DNA of 28,932 bases from Faecalibacterium sp. CAG:74 (GTDB lineage Bacteria > Bacillota > Clostridia > Christensenellales > Aristaeellaceae): assembly GCA_000437595.1 (NCBI GenBank), contig FR899901.1, positions 2,564 through 31,495 on the forward strand, written 5' to 3'. Each line of letters begins with the position of its first letter. The first letter of the stretch is position 1. The notes beneath the pieces were generated by a model. The model ran no database searches. It was not told the DNA's origin and saw only the letters and a list, made by a program, of their open reading frames with translations. The translations under genes were made by a program, and so were the position numbers. Of the stretch, positions 22,183 through 28,932 are shown piece after piece.

Positions 22183-23355
22183 GTGGAGAAGATTCGCCTC
22201 GGTATTATCGGCATTGGCAACATGGGCTCGGAGCACTGCCGGCTCATCCTGTCCGGGCAAACGCCGGAAATTGCGCTGACCTGCGTTGCTGATCCGCGCC
22301 AAGACCGCCGTGACTGGGCGCAGCAGACGCTCCCCGCCGGAACGGGCATCTATGCCGACGGCATGTCGCTCATCCGCGCCCATGCGTGCGACGCCGTGCT
22401 GATTGCCACGCCGCACGAGCTGCATCCGCCGCTTGCGGAGGCGGCGCTTCGGGCAGGACTGCATGTATTGAGCGAGAAGCCCGCGGGTGTTTACACGGCG
22501 CAGCTGCACCCGGTTATCGCCGCCGCACAGGAGACGGGCAGGACGTATGCGCTCATGTTCAACCAGCGCACGAACTGCGTCTACCGCCGCCTGAAAGCGC
22601 TGCTGGATTCCGGCGAGTTAGGCGCGCTGAAGCGTGTGACGTGGGTGGTGACGGACTGGTATCGTTCACAGGCGTATTACGATTCCGGGGCTTGGCGCGC
22701 AACGTGGACGGGCGAGGGCGGCGGCGTGCTGCTCAACCAATGCCCGCATCAGCTGGATTTGCTGCAATGGCTCTGCGGATTGCCGACAACGGTGCGCGCG
22801 TTCTGCCACGAGGGCAAATGGCACGACATTGAGGTGGAGGACGACGTGACCGCCTATCTGGAATTTCCGGGCGGCGCGACGGGCGTTTTTATCGCCTCTA
22901 CCGGGGAGCTGCCCGGCACGAATCGGCTGGAAATCGCCTGTGACCGCGGCAAAGTCGTCTGCGAAAACGGTCAGCTGACGCTATGGCGCTTGCCGCAGAG
23001 CGAATCCGCCTATTACCGCCGAAGCGCATCCGCATACCCCCATGCTGAGGTGCAGGTGGAGATTTTGCCGCTGGACGGGGAGAATCCGCAGCACGTCGGT
23101 GTGCTGAACGCTTTTGCGGCGCATATCCTGCACGGCACGCCGCTGGTGGCGGACGGCGCGGAGGGTATCCGCGCGCTGATGCTGTCCAACGCCATGCACC
23201 TTTCCTCGTGGACAGGCAAGCCCGTGTCCCTGCCGATTGACGAGGGCGAATTTGCGCGGCTTCTGGCGGAAAAACGCCTGCATTCAAGGAAAAAGCAGGT
23301 GAAAGAGGTCACGTTCGCGACGGATCACAGCGGGACGGGAAGAGCGGAAGGATAA
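22183..23355 (+). CDS. Gfo/Idh/MocA family oxidoreductase, second of a tandem pair
   Basis: 390 residues from a GTG start with AAGGAGG eight bases upstream, 23 bases after the previous gene. Rossmann motif LGIIGIGNMGSEHCRLIL, HVLSEKPAGVYTAQL (EKP) and the same GGGVLLNQCPHQLDLLQWL block as its neighbour. The halves differ most in the N-terminal cofactor domain and around residues 250-280, which may tune cofactor or substrate. Two related dehydrogenases side by side could form a hetero-oligomer or perform opposite steps, for example transient oxidation and re-reduction of a glycoside, as known for some Gfo/Idh/MocA systems. That role is inference. The transcript ends at the terminator at 23410. 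Confidence 0.93.
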   Translation: MEKIRLGIIGIGNMGSEHCRLILSGQTPEIALTCVADPRQDRRDWAQQTLPAGTGIYADGMSLIRAHACDAVLIATPHELHPPLAEAALRAGLHVLSEKPAGVYTAQLHPVIAAAQETGRTYALMFNQRTNCVYRRLKALLDSGELGALKRVTWVVTDWYRSQAYYDSGAWRATWTGEGGGVLLNQCPHQLDLLQWLCGLPTTVRAFCHEGKWHDIEVEDDVTAYLEFPGGATGVFIASTGELPGTNRLEIACDRGKVVCENGQLTLWRLPQSESAYYRRSASAYPHAEVQVEILPLDGENPQHVGVLNAFAAHILHGTPLVADGAEGIRALMLSNAMHLSSWTGKPVSLPIDEGEFARLLAEKRLHSRKKQVKEVTFATDHSGTGRAEG

Positions 23356-23409
23356 TCGGGTATAGGCGACATCGCACAACTCGGCGGCGCGTTGGGCGCG
23401 AATTTTCTC

Positions 23410-23439
23410 CGGGCAGGCACATACGCCTGCCCGTTTTTT
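23410..23439 (+). terminator. Terminator of the Gfo pair
   Basis: CGGGCAGGC, loop ACATAC, GCCTGCCCG, then six T. Confidence 0.93.
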
Positions 23440-23474
23440 GCGTCGTTCTTTTTTCGGAATAGCTGTTGAATTGC

Positions 23475-23503
23475 TTGAAAAAATGGAAATAAAGGTGTAT
23501 AAT
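23475..23503 (+). promoter_or_regulatory. terD promoter
   Basis: TTGAAA (23475-23480), 17-bp spacer, TATAAT (23498-23503). The leader to terD is about 78 bases and ends with AAGGAGG. Confidence 0.8.
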
Positions 23504-23587
23504 GAAAGCAGAATGATGTTCTCCGGTGAACGGCGCGCTGCTTGAAAGAGAAGGTCTGACATCGGACGATAAAAAGGAGGAATTATC

Positions 23588-24211
23588 ATGGCAGTGAATT
23601 TGAAGAAGGGTCAGAAGGTTGATTTGACGAAGGGCAACCCCGGCTTGAGCAAAATCATGGTCGGCTTGGGCTGGGACGTGAACCGCTACGACGGCGGACA
23701 TGACTTTGACTTGGATGCCTCTGCATTTCTGCTGGGCGCGAATGGCAAGGTTGCGAACGATTCGAACTTCGTGTTTTACAGCAACCCGGCTGATCCATCC
23801 GGCGCGGTACGGTACGGCGGCGACAACAGAACCGGCGCTGGGGAGGGCGACGACGAGACGATTTTCGTTGACCTCGCTACTGTTCCGGCGAACGTGGAGA
23901 AGATTGACTTCACCGTGACCATCTACGACGCCGCCGAGCGCCGCCAGAACTTCGGACAGGTCAGCAATGCGTACGTCCGCGTTGTGGATGAATCCACGGG
24001 TATGGAGCTGATTCGCTACGATTTGGAGGAGGATTTCTCCATTGAAACGGCGAATGTTGTTGCGGAAATCTACCCCCACAAAGGGATTTCTCCATTGAAA
24101 CGGCGATTGTTGTTGCGGAAATCTACCGCCACAACGGTGAATGGAAGTTCAATGCCATCGGCAGCGGCTTCCAGGGCGGACTCGAAGCACTCTGCATCAA
24201 CTTCGGCGTGA
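23588..24211 (+). CDS. terD: TerD family protein, frameshifted by a tandem duplication
   Basis: TerD proteins are small Ca2+-binding stress proteins linked to tellurite, phage and colicin resistance. The first 160 or so residues match well: MAVNLKKGQKVDLTKGNPGL, the calcium-site segment DFDLDASAFLLG, GDDETIFVDL, and RRQNFGQVSNAYVRVVDE. After EDFSIETANVVAEIYPHKG the frame runs into non-family sequence (SPLKRRLLLRK) and stops at 24211. The cause is a 53-bp direct duplication (24031-24083, 24084-24136). In the other frame the second copy gives EDFSIETAIVVAEIYRHNG-type sequence and the normal end EWKFNAIGSGFQGGLEALC to a TAA at 24217-24219. Skipping one copy restores a protein of normal length. 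The gene therefore either encodes a C-terminally altered protein or is inactive. Start ATG with AAGGAGG upstream is clear. Confidence 0.88.
   Translation: MAVNLKKGQKVDLTKGNPGLSKIMVGLGWDVNRYDGGHDFDLDASAFLLGANGKVANDSNFVFYSNPADPSGAVRYGGDNRTGAGEGDDETIFVDLATVPANVEKIDFTVTIYDAAERRQNFGQVSNAYVRVVDESTGMELIRYDLEEDFSIETANVVAEIYPHKGISPLKRRLLLRKSTATTVNGSSMPSAAASRADSKHSASTSA
24031..24136 (+). repeat. 53-bp tandem duplication inside terD
   Basis: Copy 1 is 24031-24083 and copy 2 is 24084-24136; both begin GGATTTCTCCATTGAAACGG. They differ at three of 53 positions (24054, 24075 and 24082 in copy 1). The unit is not a multiple of three, so it breaks the terD frame. Confidence 0.92.
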
Positions 24212-24239
24212 ATGTATAACGGTGCGGAAATAGCCTGAC

Positions 24240-24276
24240 AGAGGAAGAGACGTACCCCGTTTCCTCCTCTTTTTTT
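24240..24276 (+). terminator. Terminator after terD
   Basis: AGAGGAAGAGACG, loop TACCC region, CGTTTCCTCCTCT with one mismatch and one G-T pair, then a T run. It should reduce read-through into the rhomboid gene. I see no promoter in the 35 bases that remain before that gene, so expression may depend on read-through. Confidence 0.82.
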
Positions 24277-24311
24277 CAAAATACAGCGCGTCTGCGGAGG
24301 AAAATAGGAGC

Positions 24312-24917
24312 ATGAAGAACAGCAAACGCCTTCGGATTAGTTACAACGCCCCTGCTATCTTGTCTTTTGTCCTGATTTGCTTTGCGGTGCAGCTGCTGAA
24401 TGTCCTGACAAAAGGGGCAAGCAATCGGGCTGTGTTCAGCGTCTATCGTTCCTCGTTTCTTGATCCGCTGGCGTATCTGCGATGCGTCTGCCACGTCTTT
24501 GGCCACGCAAACTGGAATCACCTGATGGGCAACATGATGTATATCCTGATTCTGGGGCCGATGCTGGAGGAAAAGTACGGCACATCCAACATGGTGTTCA
24601 TCATGCTGGTGACGGCACTGGCGACGGGGCTTGCGAACCTGATTTTCTTCCCGAACATTCGCCTGCTGGGGGCGAGCGGCATCGTGTTCGCGATGATTCT
24701 GCTCTCATCCATTACCATCACGGAAGAGCATACGATTCCGCTTTCGTTCATTCTTGTTGCCGCGATTTACATCGGGCAGCAGGCGTATCAAGGGCTTTTC
24801 ACGGCGGATAACATCTCGCAGATGGCGCATATCGTGGGCGGCATGATCGGCTCGGTGCTGGGATTTGTGATGAACAAGTATAAAATGAGCCGTTATGAAC
24901 GAGGCAGCCATGGCTAA
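24312..24917 (+). CDS. Rhomboid family intramembrane serine protease
   Basis: 201 residues, mostly hydrophobic with about six membrane helices. Family hallmarks are HVFGHANWNHLMGNMMYILI (61-80), the catalytic GASG motif (120-123, Ser122) and the catalytic His173 in QMAHIVGGMIG. These are the Ser-His dyad of rhomboids, which cut transmembrane substrates within the bilayer. Upstream GGAGG is 11 bases from the ATG. The 3' end overlaps the next gene, so it is coupled to the yceG-telA module. The substrate might be the membrane protein encoded at 28525 or another partner, which is only a guess. Confidence 0.9.
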   Translation: MKNSKRLRISYNAPAILSFVLICFAVQLLNVLTKGASNRAVFSVYRSSFLDPLAYLRCVCHVFGHANWNHLMGNMMYILILGPMLEEKYGTSNMVFIMLVTALATGLANLIFFPNIRLLGASGIVFAMILLSSITITEEHTIPLSFILVAAIYIGQQAYQGLFTADNISQMAHIVGGMIGSVLGFVMNKYKMSRYERGSHG

Positions 24918-25860
24918 CAGAATCAACGCAAGCAATCTTTCTGATTTGCTCCTTCCCATGCGCCAAAGAGGAAATGCGCCGGGGGTATACTTTGTGCGCC
25001 TGTGCCAATGGAGCCCGGAAATCAAGGATTTTCTCTGGCGCTACCACGAAGCGGCGCGCGCAAAGGGTGTTATCATTGAGGGGCAAATCGGCAATCCGGA
25101 TGAGCGGCAGCTGAGTTACCTGACGGAAATGCTGGGCAGCGCGTTTGAACCGAATCCGGCGTTCATTACCCAAGCGCTGCAAAAGTGGATGCCGCGCATG
25201 AGTCAGGCAAATCGCGTTTCGTTTGCCGAAGCAATGTGCGACCAGATGGATGAATTGAAGCGGAAGGGAAAAACGGACAGCATCATCCGGAACATCTACA
25301 TGAAGGTGATGTGCTGGCTGTACTACAAATTCGAGCGCCTGATGCCCTTTCTGGGCGACGACAATCCGCCCCGTATTCTCTACGAATGCAATGCGGTTAC
25401 GGCGCATGAGCTGATTCTCCTGCGCATTTTGTCGCTGATGGGGACGGACATACTGCTGCTGGAGCCGCAGGGCGACGCGGCGTACTTGAAGCAGGATGCA
25501 GCCTCGGCATGGTCGCAGCTGCTAAGCGTGCAGGGGATGCCCTTCGCGAAGGATTTCACACTCAAGCAGTTCCGCAAGGAAATGGCGGCGGCAGCGGCGG
25601 AAAACATGCGCCAGCCGTCGCAGCCTGCGCCGCGCCCGGTGACATCCGCGCAGCCGATGCGCCAGCCGGCCCCCGCTGTGCCGCGTCCGGCGATAGCGCC
25701 GAACCAGCCGATGCGGACACCGCCGCCCGCCGGGCCGCCGCGGCGCGGCCCCGACACATCCGCCGCCCGCTGTGCCGCAGCGGCGCGACCCCGAAACATA
25801 CTTCCCGAAGCCGTCGCGGATGGCGTGCACGAATGCGTGGATGAAGGAAGCATCCTATGA
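24910..25860 (+). CDS. YceG-like protein, N-terminal part (frameshifted)
   Basis: The N-terminal portion of a YceG-type protein (the stress-module family found with TelA and TerD, not the cell-wall MltG/YceG). It begins MANRINASNLSDLLLPMRQR; I prefer ATG 24910 with CGAGG upstream, although ATG 24895 is in frame. Visible stretches include VYFVRLCQWSPEIKDFL and YYKFERLMPFLGDDNPPRIL, ending with TDILLLEPQGDA. It then enters a Pro/Ala-rich linker (about residues 235-295) where the frame is lost; sequence after about 25750 in this frame has no family character. The continuation is the frame at 25772-27367, one base ahead. Overlaps the rhomboid gene by eight bases. Confidence 0.75.
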   Translation: MANRINASNLSDLLLPMRQRGNAPGVYFVRLCQWSPEIKDFLWRYHEAARAKGVIIEGQIGNPDERQLSYLTEMLGSAFEPNPAFITQALQKWMPRMSQANRVSFAEAMCDQMDELKRKGKTDSIIRNIYMKVMCWLYYKFERLMPFLGDDNPPRILYECNAVTAHELILLRILSLMGTDILLLEPQGDAAYLKQDAASAWSQLLSVQGMPFAKDFTLKQFRKEMAAAAAENMRQPSQPAPRPVTSAQPMRQPAPAVPRPAIAPNQPMRTPPPAGPPRRGPDTSAARCAAAARPRNILPEAVADGVHECVDEGSIL

Positions 25861-27367
25861 GGAAATCCTGACCCCCATTGCGGAACGCGGCGACGACTTC
25901 CGCCTGTTCTACCATGCGTTCATCCGCTTAAAAGGCGTGCCGGACAAGCAGACGTACATCAGCGACCTGTTCCAGTTCTACCAGAAGTTCCGCAGCACGG
26001 GGCGCAGAATCGCCGTTGTCGACGACGGATTATCCCTGCCCGGCCCGGAGGAAGCGGCGCAAATCCGCCGTCACCCGTACCGCTCGCAGGAGGAGCTGAT
26101 AATCGACATTGCCGGGAATCTGCCCGCGTGTGCGAATGTGGAGCTGCAGCGGCTGATGCAGCAGGCGTTCGTCCGGACGATGATGGCGGCGGCAAAAGCC
26201 GAACCGAACCTGAATCGCCTCCTGATTTCCGCCGTGTATCTGCTTTGCTGGATTCGGCAGTATCAGGCGGCGCTGTTTCAGGGCTACAAGGGCAGCGAAA
26301 TTCCGTGCTTTGTGCTGATGGGCGGGTGCAGAAATCAGCATGACGCGCTGTTTGTGCAGTACCTTGCCCAGCTCCCCGTGGATATCCTGATTCTCGCGTG
26401 CGATTTGAGCTGCCCGTGCACCGTGCAGAGCGACCAGCTGCTGGAATTGACGGGCAAGGACTCCATGCCCGTGCCGAAATTCCCGCGCGACGGCGGCAAC
26501 GTTCAGATGCGCACAATGGCCTCGAACGCTGAGCAGGACTTAACGTCGATTCTCTACACCGATTCGGGTATTTACCGCAATCGGCAGTTCTCGCGGGCGG
26601 ACGCGATTACGCTGCAAACCACCTACGACGAGGTGTTCATCCTCTGGAGTCAGGAACTCAAATACCGCGCGAATTTCAGCACGGTGAATCAAGTGGTCAA
26701 CATGCCCGTGGTGTATGCAAAGGTTTCCGGCGTGGAGGATGGCAAGGTGGAGGCATACTGGCAGAAAATCAAACTTCTGCTGGGAGATGACACGATGCTG
26801 ATTCCCTCGCTGCCCTATGTTGTAACCGGCGCAGCCAACCAGTTTCAGCCGCTGGCGGTGAAAACGCTGCGAAACGGCAGGCTGAAGCGCGAGGAAATCA
26901 AGGCAGACCGCCAATATCCGTTCGCTCTGCTGCGCGAAGAACTGCAGGAGCATATGTTTGACAAGGTTCAGCTGATGCTGGATGAGCGGATGATCAAAGG
27001 CACGTTCACCAACGGCACGGAATACACGGTGCTGGCGACGGTGCTGAACATGAACCGCGATATCGTCCGGCGGCTGCAAAGTTTCGATTTTACGAAGAAG
27101 AATCCCAAGATGGTCGTGCTGTGTACGGGCGAGCAGCCGTGTTCGCTGGAGGATGCAATCCTGATGACATTCCTGAATCTGGTGGGCTTTGACATTGCGC
27201 TCTTTGTCCCGACCGGGTATCAGACGATTGAGCGCTACCTCAATGGAAATTATCCGGTGGAGCACCAAATCGGCGAATACGTCTACGATTTGCAAGTGCC
27301 GGATTTTAACGCACTGACCCCAGTCAAACATTCGTGGCTTGAAAACATACTGAAAAGAGGTAACTGA
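25772..27367 (+). CDS. YceG-like protein, C-terminal part (frameshifted)
   Basis: Continuation of the preceding gene in the +1 frame, which is open from 25697. It starts inside the linker (THPPPAVPQRRDPETYF pattern); the GTG at 25772 is not a likely natural start. The family body follows: KEASYEEILTPIAERGDDF, FYHAFIRLKGVPDKQTYISD, IPCFVLMGGCRNQHDALF and LPVDILILACDLSCPC, and the end reads QTIERYLNGNYPVEHQIGEY. Deleting one C from the CCCC run at 25749-25752 joins the two halves into one protein of about 817 residues. The biochemical role of YceG is not established; it is part of the TelA/TerD stress response neighbourhood. It ends two bases before telA, so it is coupled to it. Confidence 0.8.
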   Translation: MPQRRDPETYFPKPSRMACTNAWMKEASYEEILTPIAERGDDFRLFYHAFIRLKGVPDKQTYISDLFQFYQKFRSTGRRIAVVDDGLSLPGPEEAAQIRRHPYRSQEELIIDIAGNLPACANVELQRLMQQAFVRTMMAAAKAEPNLNRLLISAVYLLCWIRQYQAALFQGYKGSEIPCFVLMGGCRNQHDALFVQYLAQLPVDILILACDLSCPCTVQSDQLLELTGKDSMPVPKFPRDGGNVQMRTMASNAEQDLTSILYTDSGIYRNRQFSRADAITLQTTYDEVFILWSQELKYRANFSTVNQVVNMPVVYAKVSGVEDGKVEAYWQKIKLLLGDDTMLIPSLPYVVTGAANQFQPLAVKTLRNGRLKREEIKADRQYPFALLREELQEHMFDKVQLMLDERMIKGTFTNGTEYTVLATVLNMNRDIVRRLQSFDFTKKNPKMVVLCTGEQPCSLEDAILMTFLNLVGFDIALFVPTGYQTIERYLNGNYPVEHQIGEYVYDLQVPDFNALTPVKHSWLENILKRGN

Positions 27368-27369
27368 CA

Positions 27370-28512
27370 ATGGCAATGAATTTCAACCGTCCCGCAGGCG
27401 CACCGACCACGGCCGTCGCTGCCAAGCCGGAAACGGCGCTGATGGAAGTGCAGCCCTATGACATCATTGCGGATCAGCAGGCGACGCAGAAGCAGCTTGC
27501 GCATTCGCCTGAAATTGAGTCGCTGACCGCCGGCATCGACGTCAACGACTTGAACACGATTGTTACCTTCGGCAGCCACTCGGCGGAAGAAATCTCCAAG
27601 GCATCGGATGTTGTCCTGCGCAGCATGAACATGAGCCAGCTGGATGAATCCAGCAAGATGCTCAATTCGCTGGCGAAAATCATGGATCAGTTTGATATCA
27701 ATGAGATTCGTGACAACCCGTCGCTGTTTGGCAAGCTGTTCGGCAACCTGCGCAAGCAGCTGGACAAGATTCTGGCGAAGTACAACACGATGGGCAACGA
27801 GGTGGACAAAATCTACGTCCAGCTGAAGCAGTATGAAGGGGAAATCAAGCAGTCGAATCAAAAGCTGGAGACGATGTTCCAAGCCAACGTGGGCTACTTC
27901 CATGAGCTGGAGAAGTACATTGTCGCGGGCGATCAGGGCTGTCAGGAAATTCAGAACTACATGACCCAGCTTCAGCAGCAGATGGAAGCAACGGGCGACC
28001 AGTCCATCACGTTTGAATTGCAGTCGCTTCAGCAGACGCTGGCGATGCTGGAGCAGCGCACGCAGGACCTGCGCACGGCGGAGAGCGTCGCTTTGCAGTC
28101 CATCCCCATGATTAAGACGATTCAGTTCAGCAACATGAACCTTGTCCGCAAGATTAACTCGGCGTTTATCGTCACGCTGCCTGTCTTTAAGCAGGCGCTT
28201 GCGCAGGCGATTATGCTCAAGCGGCAGAAGATTCAGGCGGATGCTATTTCCGCACTGGATGAGCGGACGAACGAAATGCTGCTGAAGAACGCCCGCAACA
28301 CGGTGGAGCAGGCGAAAATCACCACGCGCCTTGCCTCTGGCAGTTCTATCAAGGCGGATACGCTGGAAACCACTTGGCGCACCATTATGACGGGGCTGGA
28401 CGAAACGAAGAAGATTCAGGAGAGCGCCCGCGCGCAGCGTGCGCAGGATCAGGCGAAACTGGAAGCCATCAAGAAGGACTTCATGTCCCACTATAACATG
28501 CCCAACAGATAA
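27370..28512 (+). CDS. telA: Toxic anion resistance protein, TelA family
   Basis: 380 residues, cytoplasmic and strongly helical/coiled-coil. Family features include YVQLKQYEGEIKQSNQKLE (about 155-173), MFQANVGYFHELEKYIVAG, and the characteristic LVRKINSAFIVTLPVFKQAL followed by QAIMLKRQKIQADAISALDE and NEMLLKNARNTVEQAKIT. TelA is associated with tellurite and other anion stress and with nisin and bacitracin tolerance in Firmicutes; its mechanism is not known. AAAGAGG upstream and a two-base gap to yceG show one operon. It is intact, unlike terD and yceG. Confidence 0.95.
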   Translation: MAMNFNRPAGAPTTAVAAKPETALMEVQPYDIIADQQATQKQLAHSPEIESLTAGIDVNDLNTIVTFGSHSAEEISKASDVVLRSMNMSQLDESSKMLNSLAKIMDQFDINEIRDNPSLFGKLFGNLRKQLDKILAKYNTMGNEVDKIYVQLKQYEGEIKQSNQKLETMFQANVGYFHELEKYIVAGDQGCQEIQNYMTQLQQQMEATGDQSITFELQSLQQTLAMLEQRTQDLRTAESVALQSIPMIKTIQFSNMNLVRKINSAFIVTLPVFKQALAQAIMLKRQKIQADAISALDERTNEMLLKNARNTVEQAKITTRLASGSSIKADTLETTWRTIMTGLDETKKIQESARAQRAQDQAKLEAIKKDFMSHYNMPNR

Positions 28513-28524
28513 GGAATAAAGCAA

Positions 28525-28932
28525 ATGAGAAAACTATTTGCGCTTATCCTGATTCTGGGTGTGCTGGCGTGTGCGCTGGGCTTTTATGCCGCTGATACGT
28601 TTGAAACCAGCGACTACTACCGCGTGCTGAACCCCGTTTTCCGCACCGCCGTGGGTCACGACATTGACCCTGACACGGTGAAGGATATGATGGCGATTCA
28701 TGTGGACGGCAACCTGCCCGGTGTCGGTGAATTTAACTTCTCGCTGAATGCCCTGATTGATGGCGGCGTTGATTTGCCGGGCTTGGGGCATGTCTCCCTG
28801 TCCGATTTGCTGGGGAAGGAGCTGAACTTCGCTCAGCGCCTGCAGGCAAAAGCGGTGATTGCCGGATACGGCTGGAGCCACGAGATCAAGCTGTACGGCG
28901 GCATTGCGGCAGGCGTGATGGCGTTCCTGCTG
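28525..28932 (+). CDS. Membrane protein of unknown function, cut by the window end
   Basis: 136 codons, open at the window end. An N-terminal membrane helix or uncleaved signal (LFALILILGVLACALGF, residues 4-20) is followed by an exported polar region with HDIDPDTVKDMMAIHVDG and LPGLGHVSLSDLLG. A second hydrophobic segment begins near residue 125 (YGGIAAGVMAFLL). AAGGA lies nine bases before ATG 28525 and the gene starts 12 bases after telA, so it belongs to the ter-type operon. I do not recognise the family. Confidence 0.75.
   Translation, partial: MRKLFALILILGVLACALGFYAADTFETSDYYRVLNPVFRTAVGHDIDPDTVKDMMAIHVDGNLPGVGEFNFSLNALIDGGVDLPGLGHVSLSDLLGKELNFAQRLQAKAVIAGYGWSHEIKLYGGIAAGVMAFLL

Noticed and set aside
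25772..25860. Programmed ribosomal frameshift in yceG
   Set aside because: No stimulatory site, slippery codon with stop, or pseudoknot that I can see; a one-base change in the C run is simpler.
27283..28524. 413-codon minus-strand open frame opposite telA
   Set aside because: Composition is Leu/Arg/His-rich shadow sequence; telA is a clear family match on the plus strand.

Overview
The window looks like chromosomal DNA of a G+C-rich Clostridia/Eubacteriales bacterium, probably a gut lineage. The basis is a HisZ-dependent short HisG, tRNA genes without an encoded CCA end, an LplA/LplB/LplC-type sugar ABC transporter without its own ATPase, a TelA/YceG/TerD stress cluster, strong Shine-Dalgarno sites and near-consensus sigma-A promoters. 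No 16S or marker gene is present, so the lineage is an inference.

Layout. (1) 135-3303, minus strand: hisZ-hisG-hisD with overlapping ends, behind an extended -10 promoter and a palindrome at the start of transcription. (2) 3699-5279: a DEAD-box RNA helicase with its own promoter and strong terminator. G-rich palindromic repeats of one family lie in inverted orientation at 11-88 and 5425-5540. (3) 5791-5944: tRNA-Thr(CGT) and tRNA-Pro(CGG) with promoter and terminator. (4) About 6076-13500: an accessory island beside the tRNA genes. It holds a C-terminal fragment of a tyrosine recombinase that abuts one solitary type I-C-like CRISPR repeat. Next comes a tightly packed three-gene operon: a helical-repeat protein with a cold-shock-like C-terminus; a 1213-residue SF1 helicase with two RNase-H1-type hybrid-binding-like modules and a C-terminal methyltransferase-like domain; and a DUF1848 protein with a C-terminal radical-SAM-type cysteine motif. 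The island ends in degraded DNA. (5) 13732-23355: a sugar uptake and oxidoreductase locus with two Gfo/Idh/MocA genes and an AraC regulator on the minus strand, divergent from two permeases, a binding protein and two more, recently duplicated, Gfo/Idh/MocA genes. (6) 23588 to the window end: a Ter-type stress operon (terD, rhomboid protease, yceG, telA, an unknown membrane protein). Here terD carries a frame-breaking 53-bp tandem duplication and yceG a +1 frameshift.

How the parts may work together. The AraC regulator probably controls the sugar locus through a 13-bp element, GCAGGATTYACAT. It is repeated 21 bp apart in the divergent promoter region, and its last base is the first base of the -35 hexamer. 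The same placement recurs at the minus-strand Gfo operon and, more weakly, at the plus-strand Gfo pair. The most novel element is the island operon. Its domain content (RNA:DNA-hybrid binding, 3'-5' helicase, methyltransferase, cold-shock fold, radical SAM) points to an uncharacterised nucleic-acid processing or defence system acting on R-loops or similar structures. That function is inferred, not shown.
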